This document shows, in pieces, positions 1 through 8,165 of a stretch of 13,756 bases of DNA. The notes under the pieces are model-generated. The model had not been told where the DNA came from. It ran no database searches and saw only the letters and a list, made by a program, of their open reading frames with translations. Made by a program: the position numbers and the translations under genes. Positions within the stretch are counted from its first letter, which is position 1; each line of letters starts with the position of its first letter. This DNA is from JAAYYM01 sp964638005 (lineage in GTDB: Bacteria; Bacillota; Clostridia; Lachnospirales; Lachnospiraceae). The DNA is taken from positions 1 to 13,756 of the forward strand of contig CAZWXS010000057.1 in NCBI GenBank assembly GCA_964638005.1, in the 5' to 3' direction.

Positions 1-1
1 A

Positions 2-46
2 GCCTTTATAATAGAAGATTTAAGAGCAAACACAGAATACTATTAA
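2..46 (+). CDS. 3' end of an upstream gene (partial, product unknown)
   Basis: In the second frame the window opens with 14 sense codons and a TAA at 44-46, ending in a peptide that reads AFIIEDLRANTEYY. Its composition and codons (GAA, GAT, AGA, GCA, ACA) look like real coding sequence of this genome. A strong intrinsic terminator begins 15 bp after the stop, as expected for the end of a transcription unit. Another frame is also open to a TAA at 49-51 but gives a less protein-like, Lys/Arg-rich peptide. Fourteen residues are too few to name a family. Confidence 0.45.
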   Translation, partial: AFIIEDLRANTEYY

Positions 47-61
47 AATAATCTTTATATG

Positions 62-93
62 ACCGAGTCAGGTCTGTCCTGACTCGGTTTTTT
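62..93 (+). terminator. Intrinsic terminator of the upstream gene
   Basis: A perfect 11-bp stem (62-72 paired with 78-88) with a 5-nt loop is followed at once by a run of six T (88-93). There is no matching A-run on the left side, so it works for + strand transcription only. It separates the upstream gene from the ATPase operon. Confidence 0.9.
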
Positions 94-158
94 ACGTTTT
101 TATGAATTTTTGCGGCAGTAATCAGCATTTTTTGAGGTTCTTTTCATCTTATTTACTA

Positions 159-187
159 TTTTCTTTTCAAAAAAAAGAGTATATAAT
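159..187 (+). promoter_or_regulatory. ntpFp: Probable promoter of the V/A-ATPase operon
   Basis: A perfect TATAAT at 182-187 lies 48 bp before the first start codon. A weak -35 (TTTTCT, 159-164) sits 17 bp upstream. The whole stretch 138-190 is very A/T-rich, including an A8 tract just before the -10 that may act as an UP-like or bending element. The -10 is convincing; the -35 is poor, so an activator or another sigma factor cannot be excluded. Confidence 0.45.
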
Positions 188-235
188 TAACTAATCTTGT
201 TTGTTAGAAGATTGTATAAGAAAGGTTGTGAGACA

Positions 236-547
236 ATGGAGAATATCATTGATCAATTATCTGAAATAGAGAAGACGGCGAATTCCATTGTTACGGAAGC
301 TTCTAATCAAAAAGAAGCGATTTTTAAAGAAGCAGAAGACAAGAAAAAGATGTTTGATGAAGAGATTGCTCAAGATGTAGAGAAACGAATCAGCAACCTG
401 AGGCAAAGCTTATATGCAAAGAAAGATCAGGATATGAATGACTTAAAGGTCAGTACGAAAAGGGCACTGGATAGTATTCAGGAAATCTATGATCATCAGC
501 ATGGGGAACTGGCACAGCAGATCGTGAATCGGATAGTGGGTGTATGA
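236..547 (+). CDS. ntpF: V/A-type ATPase subunit G/H (peripheral stalk)
   Basis: A 103-residue, highly charged, almost entirely helical protein (starts MENIIDQLSEIEK). Heptad-like Glu/Lys patterning runs through about residues 5-95, with no membrane segment. This is the size and character of the bacterial V/A-ATPase stalk subunit called G or H (NtpF in Enterococcus), which pairs with subunit E in a right-handed coiled coil holding the catalytic head to subunit I. It is the first gene of the operon, the usual place. I chose ATG 236 because AAAGG (221-225) lies 10 nt upstream; a TTG at 197 would add 13 residues that do not fit the family and lies close to the -10. The stop is 4 bp before the likely start of the subunit C gene, so the two are probably translationally coupled. 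Identity rests mainly on context and coiled-coil character. Confidence 0.8.
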   Translation: MENIIDQLSEIEKTANSIVTEASNQKEAIFKEAEDKKKMFDEEIAQDVEKRISNLRQSLYAKKDQDMNDLKVSTKRALDSIQEIYDHQHGELAQQIVNRIVGV

Positions 548-551
548 TGAT

Positions 552-1598
552 ATGAGCGGATTGATATCTTATAGCGGACTTACGACAAAGGTACGGGCCA
601 TTCGGGGTAAGATGCTGAAGCAGGAGCAGTTCTTGGAGCTTGCCGATTGCGAGAGCGTAGCAGAAGTAATCGGATATTTGAAGGAGACGGATGCATACAG
701 GGAGTTGTTTTCCTCTGTTAACTCGGAGGCTATTCATAGAGGAAATATTGAAAAGCTGTTAAAGAGATGTTACTATTCCGATTTTGAAAAGCTGTATCGT
801 TTTTCGGATATGGAACAGAGAAAATATCTTGAACTATATTTTAAGAAGTTTGAATTGTCTTTTCTAAAATCATGTCTCAGAAATATATGCAGGACAAATA
901 GTGAGGACAGAAGTGATAGAGAGGTTACGACACTTTTTCAGAGACATTCCAAGCTGGATGCGGTGGTGCTGCAGTCTGAAACAACGATAGAAGGTTTTGT
1001 GGAAAAGCTTAAAAATACGGAATATTATGCACCTCTAAAGCGAGTGATTATGGGCGACAGACATACACTTTTTGATTATGAAGCGGCGCTGGATATGTAC
1101 TATTTCACGAAGTTCTGGAAGGAAAAAAAGAAATCTTTCAAGGGAACAGATGCAAAGGTGTTGGATAGGGCATTCGGATACAAGATCGATATTCTAAATA
1201 TGCAGTGGATTTATCGGTCTAAGAGGTTCTATCAATTATCTAAGGCAGATATATATGCATTATTGATTCCCATCCGGTACAGACTGACAAAGAAGGATAT
1301 CGAGAGAATGGTCGAAGCAACAGATGCACAGACCTTTCAGTCGGGTATCGGACAGACGGCATACAAGAAGATGTATCCGGACATATCAGGAGAAAATCTG
1401 GAAGATATGTATATCTATCTGTTAGACGGTATTCATGATAATGACGGGCACAAGCATCCTTATTCCGTGGCAATACTGAATTCCTATTTATATAGAAAGG
1501 AATATGAGATTAACAAGATTACGACAATTATGGAATGTATACGATATAAAGTCAGCAAAAATGATACAATACATTATGCAAGACTGGATGAAGGATGA
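552..1598 (+). CDS. ntpC: V/A-type ATPase subunit C (central stalk/ring coupler)
   Basis: A 348-residue soluble protein of the AC39/V-ATPase subunit C (d-like) family, which caps the K ring as a funnel and links it to the D-F axle. The N-terminus, MSGLISYSGLTTKVRAIRGK, is the typical opening of clostridial family members; the rest is helical and rich in Tyr, Lys and Glu. ATG 552 is preferred on this similarity. An in-frame GTG at 540 would overlap the previous gene by 8 bp and add four residues. The ribosome binding site is weak (GTGGG at 536-540), which suggests dependence on translation of the upstream gene. There is a 45-bp gap to the subunit I gene. Length is normal and nothing looks broken. 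Confidence 0.9.
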   Translation: MSGLISYSGLTTKVRAIRGKMLKQEQFLELADCESVAEVIGYLKETDAYRELFSSVNSEAIHRGNIEKLLKRCYYSDFEKLYRFSDMEQRKYLELYFKKFELSFLKSCLRNICRTNSEDRSDREVTTLFQRHSKLDAVVLQSETTIEGFVEKLKNTEYYAPLKRVIMGDRHTLFDYEAALDMYYFTKFWKEKKKSFKGTDAKVLDRAFGYKIDILNMQWIYRSKRFYQLSKADIYALLIPIRYRLTKKDIERMVEATDAQTFQSGIGQTAYKKMYPDISGENLEDMYIYLLDGIHDNDGHKHPYSVAILNSYLYRKEYEINKITTIMECIRYKVSKNDTIHYARLDEG

Positions 1599-1643
1599 AG
1601 TAGAAAAAGGCTATAGGATGATCGAAAGAAGGAAGTATAGCAG

Positions 1644-3575
1644 ATGATTAAAAAAATGAAATTTATCAATATTATGGGACCTGTAACGGAATTTGACCGG
1701 GTTGTACAGAATTACTTTCAAAAGTATGACATTCAGATTGAAAATGCAATGTCAGAACTAAAAACCGTACATGACATCAAACCGTTTACAGAGATCAATC
1801 CATATGAAGGCAGACTCCATAAGTGTGAAGAGATTGCGGCACAGATACAGGAGCCGGCGGAGAAGCTGCAGGAGGATATCCGGATCAAAGAGGCCATTAA
1901 GATCGTGGATAAGGCAGAGTCAGCGGTTGCTTCCATTCAGGAGAAGATTGATTCTCTCGAGGAAAGCAGAGCGGCGGCAAATGAGTCTCTTAAAAAGATA
2001 CAGCCGTTTCGGGCGCTTCAGTTTGATGTGTCACAGATACTGGATTTCAATTTTATCAAATACAGATTTGGTAAGTTTCCGAAAGAGTATTATACGAAGT
2101 TTACCAAGACTGTTTATGACAGTACAAAAGCGATATTTCTAAATTGTCACGATGATATGGAATATGTATGGGGCGTTTATTTTGCAACGAAGGAAGCTGC
2201 AGATAAGGTAGACGTGGTATTTACGTCCTTGCATTTCGAAAGAATCTATATTCCGGATGAATATGAAGGTACCACGGAAGAGGCCTGTGTAGGTCTGGAA
2301 CAGAAAATAGCAGAGTTGGATCAGGAAATAGAGAAGATGATGCAGAAAAAGAAACAGCTGCTGGAAGAGATTGCGCCAAAACTGTTTCTTGCAAAGGAAA
2401 GACTGACCATCTATACTAATAATTTTGATGTCAGAAAGTTGGCTGCATGTACGGATCGAGGGGAAAAGACTTACTTTATCCTGTGCGGATGGATTGCAGA
2501 AGGCGATGAAGCGAAGCTGGGAAAGGATCTGCAGCAGGATAAGCAGATTACCTGCTTTGTAGAGGATGAACATTCAAATATATTTTCGACACCGCCCACG
2601 CAGCTTAAGAATCCTAAGATATTCAAGCCGTTTGAGATGTACATCCGAATGTACGGGCTGCCTGCATATGATGAGTTGGATCCGACAGTGTTTGTAGCAT
2701 TGACCTATGCGTTTATCTTCGGTGTGATGTTTGGTGATGTAGGACAAGGTATATGTTTATTTGTAGGAGGTATGCTGCTTTACAGATTTAAGAAAATGGA
2801 TCTTGCAGCCATTGTCGGAACATGCGGTATCTTTTCTACGATATTCGGATTTCTGTTCGGAAGTATATTCGGTTTTGAGGATATCATCGAACCATTGTGG
2901 ATACGGCCGTTGGACAAGATGGCAGATGTGCCGTTTGTCGGAAAGCTGAACTATATTTTCATCGTAACGGTTGCATTTGGTATGGGAATCATCTTGTTGA
3001 CAATGATCTTCAATATGATCAATTCTTATAAATCAAAGAATCTGGAAAAAGGTGTGTTTGATACAAACGGACTTGCAGGTTTTGTATTTTTTGGATCGAT
3101 TGTTGCAGTGGTAGTTCTCTTTATGACGGGACACAGCCTGCCGGGAGGAATTGTACTGGTTGTTATGTTCGGTATTCCGCTGCTTGCGATTGCATTAAAG
3201 GAGCCGATCATGAATGCAATCAAGAAGAAGGCAAAGCTTATGCCGGAGGGTGTAGGCATGTATATTACACAGACATTTTTTGAATTGTTTGAGTTGCTGC
3301 TCAGTTATTTTTCCAACACACTTTCCTTTGTGCGTGTCGGAGCCTTTGCGGTCAGTCATGCCGCCATGATGGAGGTCGTACTGATGCTTGCGGGGGCGGA
3401 TGAAGGAAATGCAAATATAGCTGTATTGATCATCGGAAATATTTTTGTATGCGGTATGGAAGGGTTGATTGTGGGAATTCAGGTACTGAGACTGGAATTC
3501 TATGAGATGTTCAGCCGGTTCTACAGAGGTACGGGACATGCTTTTAAGCCATTTCGGGCGGTAAATAAAGAATAA
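1644..3575 (+). CDS. ntpI: V/A-type ATPase subunit I (a-subunit, ion channel and stator)
   Basis: A 643-residue protein of the V_ATPase_I family, the stator subunit that carries ions past the K ring. Residues 1-345 are the cytoplasmic arm, with coiled coils near 83-117 and 216-243. The conserved junction TPPTQLKNP (316-324) leads into the membrane half (about 349-615, roughly 7-8 helices). Family hallmarks there are FGVMFGDVGQG (359-369), SFVRVGAFAVSHA (561-573) and the closing block EGLIVGIQVLRLEFYEMFSR (606-625). R564 (codon 3333-3335) is the expected essential arginine that interacts with the carboxylate of subunit K. The start at 1644 has AAGGAAG at 1629-1635, 8 nt upstream; a second ATG four codons later (1656) is less well placed. 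Full length for the family. Confidence 0.97.
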   Translation: MIKKMKFINIMGPVTEFDRVVQNYFQKYDIQIENAMSELKTVHDIKPFTEINPYEGRLHKCEEIAAQIQEPAEKLQEDIRIKEAIKIVDKAESAVASIQEKIDSLEESRAAANESLKKIQPFRALQFDVSQILDFNFIKYRFGKFPKEYYTKFTKTVYDSTKAIFLNCHDDMEYVWGVYFATKEAADKVDVVFTSLHFERIYIPDEYEGTTEEACVGLEQKIAELDQEIEKMMQKKKQLLEEIAPKLFLAKERLTIYTNNFDVRKLAACTDRGEKTYFILCGWIAEGDEAKLGKDLQQDKQITCFVEDEHSNIFSTPPTQLKNPKIFKPFEMYIRMYGLPAYDELDPTVFVALTYAFIFGVMFGDVGQGICLFVGGMLLYRFKKMDLAAIVGTCGIFSTIFGFLFGSIFGFEDIIEPLWIRPLDKMADVPFVGKLNYIFIVTVAFGMGIILLTMIFNMINSYKSKNLEKGVFDTNGLAGFVFFGSIVAVVVLFMTGHSLPGGIVLVVMFGIPLLAIALKEPIMNAIKKKAKLMPEGVGMYITQTFFELFELLLSYFSNTLSFVRVGAFAVSHAAMMEVVLMLAGADEGNANIAVLIIGNIFVCGMEGLIVGIQVLRLEFYEMFSRFYRGTGHAFKPFRAVNKE

Positions 3576-3606
3576 GACAAAGGATTATAAAAAGGAGGTC
3601 ATAGTT

Positions 3607-4035
3607 ATGACAATGATAGTAAAGGTTACATTAGCAGTGGCATTGGTTTTAAGTATTGTAGTTCCGTTTGGAGCATTTCTCTTAGGAGAGCAGAGCAAGG
3701 GAAGGTATAAGACAACAATAGGGATCAACGCATTTTTCTTTTTTTCGACCCTATTGATTGCAAATGTATTGATGTTCAATACCGCTTATGCGGTAGAAAC
3801 GACAGAGGCGGCAGCAGGACTGGCAACGGGACTCGGATATATCGGTGCGGCAGTTGCAACAGGACTTTCCTGTATGGGCGGCGGTATTGCCGTTGCTTCG
3901 GCAGCCAGTGCGGCGCTCGGTGCAATCAGTGAGGATCAGAGTATCCTTGGTAAGTCTTTGATATTTGTAGGTCTGGCAGAAGGTATCGCTCTCTATGGAT
4001 TGATTATCTCATTTATGATTCTAGGAAAGCTGTAA
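3607..4035 (+). CDS. ntpK: V/A-type ATPase subunit K (ring proteolipid)
   Basis: A 142-residue hydrophobic protein forming the rotating membrane ring. Four hydrophobic segments are visible: about 4-26, 38-62, 72-106 and 114-140. The last two form the classic proteolipid hairpin, Gly/Ala-rich (ATGLSCMGGGIAVASAA), with the ion-carrying carboxylate E125 in GLAEGIALYG (codon 3979-3981). The first two do not resemble a second copy of that hairpin: they have no acidic residue, are rich in Phe and Leu, and are followed by AYA-VE at 60-64, which looks like a signal-peptidase site. The chain is longer than simple two-helix archaeal forms but a little shorter than the four-helix Enterococcus form (about 156). 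An excellent AAGGAGG (3591-3597) sits before the ATG, fitting the high copy number needed for a ring. The usual Na+-ligand glutamines are not evident in the helices. Confidence 0.95.
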   Translation: MTMIVKVTLAVALVLSIVVPFGAFLLGEQSKGRYKTTIGINAFFFFSTLLIANVLMFNTAYAVETTEAAAGLATGLGYIGAAVATGLSCMGGGIAVASAASAALGAISEDQSILGKSLIFVGLAEGIALYGLIISFMILGKL

Positions 4036-4054
4036 TCACAAGGGAGATATTTTT

Positions 4055-4363
4055 ATGAAAATGTACTTAATCAGTGACAATATAGATACCTACACAGGCA
4101 TGCGCCTTGCAGGGATAGAAGGCGCAGTCGTTCATGAACGATCGGAGCTGAAGGAAGAGCTGGATCGTGCGATTGCGGACAAAAGCATAGGTATCATTTT
4201 ACTGACAGAGAAGTTCGGTAAGGAATTTCCGGATATCATTGATGATGTGCGTCTGAACAGAAAGATGCCTTTGATTATAGAAATACCTGATCGGCATGGT
4301 ACCGGACGAAGTCCGGATTTTATCACATCCTATGTCAGTGAAGCAATCGGACTTAAGCTATAA
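4055..4363 (+). CDS. ntpG: V/A-type ATPase subunit F (central stalk)
   Basis: A 102-residue soluble protein of the ATP-synt_F family (NtpG in Enterococcus, AtpF elsewhere). It binds subunit D to make the rotating axle. The sequence has the alternating strand/helix pattern of this small Rossmann-like fold: MYLISDNIDTYTGMRLAGIE at the start, a central IGIILLTEKFG (45-55) and KMPLIIEIPDRHG (69-81). AGGGAGA (4041-4047) lies 7 nt before the ATG at 4055. A second ATG two codons later cannot be excluded. Length is normal; it lies 19 bp after the subunit K gene and 24 bp before the subunit E gene. Confidence 0.93.
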   Translation: MKMYLISDNIDTYTGMRLAGIEGAVVHERSELKEELDRAIADKSIGIILLTEKFGKEFPDIIDDVRLNRKMPLIIEIPDRHGTGRSPDFITSYVSEAIGLKL

Positions 4364-4387
4364 AAGCAGTAAAGAAGGTGAAAGAGT

Positions 4388-4966
4388 ATGACGACCGAAG
4401 AAAAGATGCAGTATTTTCTGGATGAGACCATGATGAATGCAAGAAAACAGGCATATGCAATGGTGGATGAGTATCACGCTGCGGCAGATAAAATGCTGGA
4501 AGAATATAAGGAAGACAAAAAGCAGGAGGCTGAGCTGCAGATTGATGCCGAAAAGGAGAACATGAAGAGGATCATCAATAAAGAGGTTTCTGCGGAACAG
4601 ATTTTGATTCGCAAGGAATTATCAGATAAGCAGGAAGAGCTTGAACAGAAGTTGTTTGATGAGGTCGAACAGCTGTTGAATGAGTATATCAAAACAAAGG
4701 CATATAAGGAATTGCTGATATCTCAGATCAAAGCAGCAAAGGAATTTGCAGGGGATGAAGAGATGATCATTTATATTGATCCAAAGGATGCCGGAGAGAA
4801 GGATGCCATGGAACAGGCAACCGGCTGCAGGCTTACGGTCAGTGAATATTCTTTTATAGGTGGAACACGTGCGATTACCAATTCCGGTAAGATATTGATA
4901 GACAATTCATTTGAGACGATGCTGAGAGAAGAACGTGACAAGTTCGTCTTCCAAGGAGGACGTTAA
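4388..4966 (+). CDS. ntpE: V/A-type ATPase subunit E (peripheral stalk)
   Basis: A 192-residue protein of the vATP-synt_E family, partner of subunit G in the stator stalks. Residues 1-100 are a long charged helix with coiled-coil patterning. The C-terminal globular half ends in the family block YSFIGGTRAITNSGKILIDN (154-173), the part that contacts the top of the A/B head. ATG 4388 is preceded by AGAAGGTGA (4373-4381). The end of the gene carries the AAGGAGG (4953-4959) that serves the subunit A gene, whose ATG is 2 bp past the stop, so the two are tightly coupled. Confidence 0.95.
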   Translation: MTTEEKMQYFLDETMMNARKQAYAMVDEYHAAADKMLEEYKEDKKQEAELQIDAEKENMKRIINKEVSAEQILIRKELSDKQEELEQKLFDEVEQLLNEYIKTKAYKELLISQIKAAKEFAGDEEMIIYIDPKDAGEKDAMEQATGCRLTVSEYSFIGGTRAITNSGKILIDNSFETMLREERDKFVFQGGR

Positions 4967-4968
4967 TT

Positions 4969-6735
4969 ATGGAAAGAACAGGGACTATTTACGGAATTAA
5001 CGGTCCGGTTATTTATCTAAAAGGGAATACCGGTTTTAAGATGGCAGAGATGGTCTATGTCAGCAAGGAACGTTTGGTTGGTGAGGTCATAGGTCTTACA
5101 ACAGAGACGACGACCATTCAGGTATATGAGGAAACAAGCGGATTAAAACCGGGAGAAGAAGTTGTTGCGACGGGTTCTGCGATTTCTGTCACACTGGGAC
5201 CGGGAATCATCGATAATATTTTTGACGGTATTGAGAGACCGCTTACTGAAATTGCAAAGGCTTCCGGTATCTATATCAGCCGCGGTATCAGTGCAGATGC
5301 ATTGGATACGGAGAGAAAATGGGATGTTCATATGACGATATCCGTAGGTGAGAGAGTTGCCGGTGGTACGATCATAGCGGAGGTTCCGGAGACGGCGTCA
5401 GTGCTGCATAAGTCTATGGTGCCGCCATATGTATCCGGTATAGTCAAAAGTGTTGTATCCGACGGACAATATACAGTAACAGATACGGTTGCCGTTCTTG
5501 AGACGGATCAGGGAGAGACCTATGAACTGAAACTGGCACAGAGATGGCCGATACGTGTCACAAGACCTGTGGAGAAGCGTCATACGACTACGATACCGTT
5601 ACTCACGGGACAGAGGATATTGGATACACTGTTTCCGATTGCGAAGGGTGGAACAGCCGCCATTCCGGGAGGTTTCGGAACCGGGAAGACGATGACACAG
5701 CATCAGATCGCCAAGTGGTCGGATGCGGACATCATCATATACATCGGATGTGGTGAGCGTGGAAATGAGATGACCGAGGTATTGGAGGATTTCTCGAAGC
5801 TCGAAGATCCAAAGACAGGCAATAAGCTGATGGCAAGGACAACATTGATTGCAAATACATCCAATATGCCTGTGGCAGCAAGAGAAGCTTCTATATATAC
5901 AGGTATTACGCTTGCAGAGTATTATCGAGATATGGGATATGATGTAGCGATTATGGCAGACTCGACTTCGCGTTGGGCAGAAGCACTTCGCGAATTGTCG
6001 GGACGTTTGGAGGAAATGCCGGCAGAAGAGGGTTTTCCTGCTTATCTGGCATCCAGATTGTCAGGCTTTTATGAAAGGGCAGGCATGACGGAGAATCTGA
6101 ATCATACAGAGGGTTCCGTATCTATCATCGGTGCGGTGTCACCACAAGGCGGAGACTTTTCAGAGCCGGTCACACAGAATACAAAGAGATTTGTGCGATG
6201 CTTTTTGGGACTGGACAAATCCCTTGCCTATGCGAGACATTTTCCTGCCATCAACTGGCTGACAAGCTATAGTGAATACCTGTCAGATTTGACTCCGTGG
6301 TACCAGAAGAATGTTTCTCCGGATTTCATGAGCCTGAGAGCCAGAATGATCACATTGCTTAATCAAGAGAGTAATCTGATGGAGATTGTCAAACTGATCG
6401 GTTCGGATGTATTACCGGATGATCAGAAATTGATTATGGAAATATCCAAGGTCATCCGTATCGGATTTCTACAGCAGAATGCATTTCATGCTGAGGATAC
6501 AAGTGTTCCGATGAACAAGCAATTGAAGATGATGGAGACAATCCTTTATCTGTATGATAAATCAAGAAAGTTGATTGCAATGGGTATGCCGATGTCCATC
6601 TTGAAGGAAGATAACATTTTCGACAGGGTTATTTCCATTAAATATGATGTACCGAATAAGGAACTTGGGATGTTCGACAGGTATATGACAGATATCGATG
6701 CTTTTTATGATAATGTACTAAAGAAGAATCAGTAA
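4969..6735 (+). CDS. ntpA: V/A-type ATPase catalytic subunit A
   Basis: A 588-residue catalytic subunit (AtpA/NtpA) that hydrolyses or makes ATP at the A-B interfaces. Visible in order: the N-terminal barrel (GTIYGINGPV, 5-14); the non-homologous bulge domain typical of V/A-type A subunits (about 115-190); the Walker A loop GGFGTGKT (234-241) with K240 and T241 for nucleotide phosphates; CGERGNEM (261-268) with the catalytic E263; and the Walker B-type segment DVAIMADSTSRWAEALRE (325-342) with D331. The C-terminal helical domain runs from about 440 to the end. Length matches the family (about 580-600). The loop has T238 where eukaryotic V-ATPases have the redox-sensitive Cys. The gene starts 2 bp after subunit E's stop, with AAGGAGG (4953-4959) 9 nt upstream. 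Confidence 0.98.
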   Translation: MERTGTIYGINGPVIYLKGNTGFKMAEMVYVSKERLVGEVIGLTTETTTIQVYEETSGLKPGEEVVATGSAISVTLGPGIIDNIFDGIERPLTEIAKASGIYISRGISADALDTERKWDVHMTISVGERVAGGTIIAEVPETASVLHKSMVPPYVSGIVKSVVSDGQYTVTDTVAVLETDQGETYELKLAQRWPIRVTRPVEKRHTTTIPLLTGQRILDTLFPIAKGGTAAIPGGFGTGKTMTQHQIAKWSDADIIIYIGCGERGNEMTEVLEDFSKLEDPKTGNKLMARTTLIANTSNMPVAAREASIYTGITLAEYYRDMGYDVAIMADSTSRWAEALRELSGRLEEMPAEEGFPAYLASRLSGFYERAGMTENLNHTEGSVSIIGAVSPQGGDFSEPVTQNTKRFVRCFLGLDKSLAYARHFPAINWLTSYSEYLSDLTPWYQKNVSPDFMSLRARMITLLNQESNLMEIVKLIGSDVLPDDQKLIMEISKVIRIGFLQQNAFHAEDTSVPMNKQLKMMETILYLYDKSRKLIAMGMPMSILKEDNIFDRVISIKYDVPNKELGMFDRYMTDIDAFYDNVLKKNQ

Positions 6736-6749
6736 AGGGGGAAGGACAG

Positions 6750-8153
6750 ATGTCAATTCATTATATAGGATTAAATGAAATCAATGGTCCCCTTGTAGTA
6801 TTAGAAGGAGTCAAGGATGCAGCATTTGATGAGATTGTTGAGATTCTCGTAGAAGGAAAAGAGAGAAAACTCGGAAGAATCATAGAGTGTTATGAGGACA
6901 AAGCAGTCATACAGGTATTTGAGGGAACGGATAATATGTCTCTTAAGAATACCCACACAAGACTGACAGGGCATCCGATGGAAATTGCATTGTCACCGGA
7001 GGTCCTGGGACGTACCTTTAATGGTATCGGAGTGCCGATAGACGGACTCGGAGAGATCACTGCGGAGGTCAGGAAGGATATCAACGGGCTGCCGTTAAAT
7101 CCGACAATGAGAGAGTATCCCCGTAACTATATTCGAACAGGGATTTCGGCAATTGACGGATTGACGACGTTGATTCGCGGACAGAAACTGCCCATCTTTT
7201 CCGGAAACGGACTGCCCCATGACGAACTGGCGGCACAGATTGTAAATCAGGCGTCTTTGGGTGACGATACGGATGAGAAGTTCGCCATCGTATTTGCGGC
7301 AATGGGTGTAAAACATGATGTGGCAGATTATTTTCAGCGTGTCTTTGAAGAGGGCGGTGTATCGGATCATGTCTGTATGTTCTTAAATCTGGCAAATGAT
7401 CCTGTGGTAGAAAGACTGATTACACCGAAGGTAGCGCTTACGGTTGCAGAGTATCTGGCTTTTGAGCAGAATATGCACATTCTTGTTATATTGACGGATA
7501 TGACTTCATTTGCAGAGGCAATGAGAGAGGTATCTTCCTCAAAAGGTGAGATTCCGAGCAGAAAGGGTTATCCGGGATATCTGTATTCAGAGCTTGCCAT
7601 GATCTATGAAAGAGCCGGAATCGTTAAGAATGCAAAGGGTTCCGTTACACAGATTCCGATTTTGACTATGCCGAATGATGATATCACACATCCGATTCCC
7701 GATTTGACAGGGTATATCACAGAAGGCCAGATCGTATTGGATCGTTCCCTGCATGGACAGGGTGTATATCCGCCAATCAGTGTATTGCCGTCGTTATCAC
7801 GTTTGATGAAGGATGGTATCGGTGAAGGATTTACAAGGGATGACCATCAGGATGTAGCAAACCAGTTGTATGCATCATATGCCAAGGTCGGCGATGCAAA
7901 AGCACTGGCATCTGTCATCGGTGAGGATGAGTTGTCTCCGATCGACAAAAAATATATTATGTTTGGTAAAGAATTTGAAGCAAGATTCATCGGACAGGGT
8001 ACGGTAGATAATAGAACCATCGCACAGACTCTGGACCTGGCATGGGAACTGCTTGGATTATTACCGAAGGAAGAACTGGATCGTATCGATACCAAGATAT
8101 TGGCAGTCAGATACAAGGAGACTTCCATGAAACAAGAGGAACCTGTTAAATAG
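6750..8153 (+). CDS. ntpB: V/A-type ATPase non-catalytic subunit B
   Basis: A 467-residue subunit B that alternates with A in the hexameric head. The domain order is barrel (INGPLVVLEG, 11-20), nucleotide-fold domain, then C-terminal helices (from about 360). As expected for B, the P-loop is degenerate: at 151-160 it reads SGNGLPHDEL, with no GKT. R351 in LPSLSRLMK (346-354) matches the arginine finger that B supplies to the A active site (Arg350 in Enterococcus hirae NtpB). The ATG at 6750 follows a purine-rich AAGGGGGAAGG (6735-6745 region), and the gap to the subunit A gene is 14 bp. Full length. Confidence 0.98.
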   Translation: MSIHYIGLNEINGPLVVLEGVKDAAFDEIVEILVEGKERKLGRIIECYEDKAVIQVFEGTDNMSLKNTHTRLTGHPMEIALSPEVLGRTFNGIGVPIDGLGEITAEVRKDINGLPLNPTMREYPRNYIRTGISAIDGLTTLIRGQKLPIFSGNGLPHDELAAQIVNQASLGDDTDEKFAIVFAAMGVKHDVADYFQRVFEEGGVSDHVCMFLNLANDPVVERLITPKVALTVAEYLAFEQNMHILVILTDMTSFAEAMREVSSSKGEIPSRKGYPGYLYSELAMIYERAGIVKNAKGSVTQIPILTMPNDDITHPIPDLTGYITEGQIVLDRSLHGQGVYPPISVLPSLSRLMKDGIGEGFTRDDHQDVANQLYASYAKVGDAKALASVIGEDELSPIDKKYIMFGKEFEARFIGQGTVDNRTIAQTLDLAWELLGLLPKEELDRIDTKILAVRYKETSMKQEEPVK

Positions 8154-8165
8154 AGGTGAAGCGAT

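Noticed and set aside
197..235. TTG 197 as the start of the first ATPase gene
   Set aside because: It lies only 10 bp after the -10 hexamer, has no ribosome site and adds a basic segment foreign to the subunit.
540..551. GTG 540 as the start of the subunit C gene
   Set aside because: It adds four residues (MYDD) ahead of the typical N-terminus and overlaps the previous gene; ATG 552 fits better, though this is not certain.
2139..2573. Long open frame (144 codons) on the minus strand inside the subunit I gene
   Set aside because: It lies wholly inside a certain gene, has Cys/Leu/Phe-rich content with no recognisable domain, and no ribosome site or promoter of note.
5668..5695. Walker A of subunit A reads GGFGTGKT instead of GAFGCGKT
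   Set aside because: Bacterial and archaeal A subunits vary at these positions; K and T that bind phosphate are present.
7200..7240. Broken P-loop (no GKT) in ATPase subunit B
   Set aside because: This is the normal state of the non-catalytic B subunit; it is not a damaged gene.
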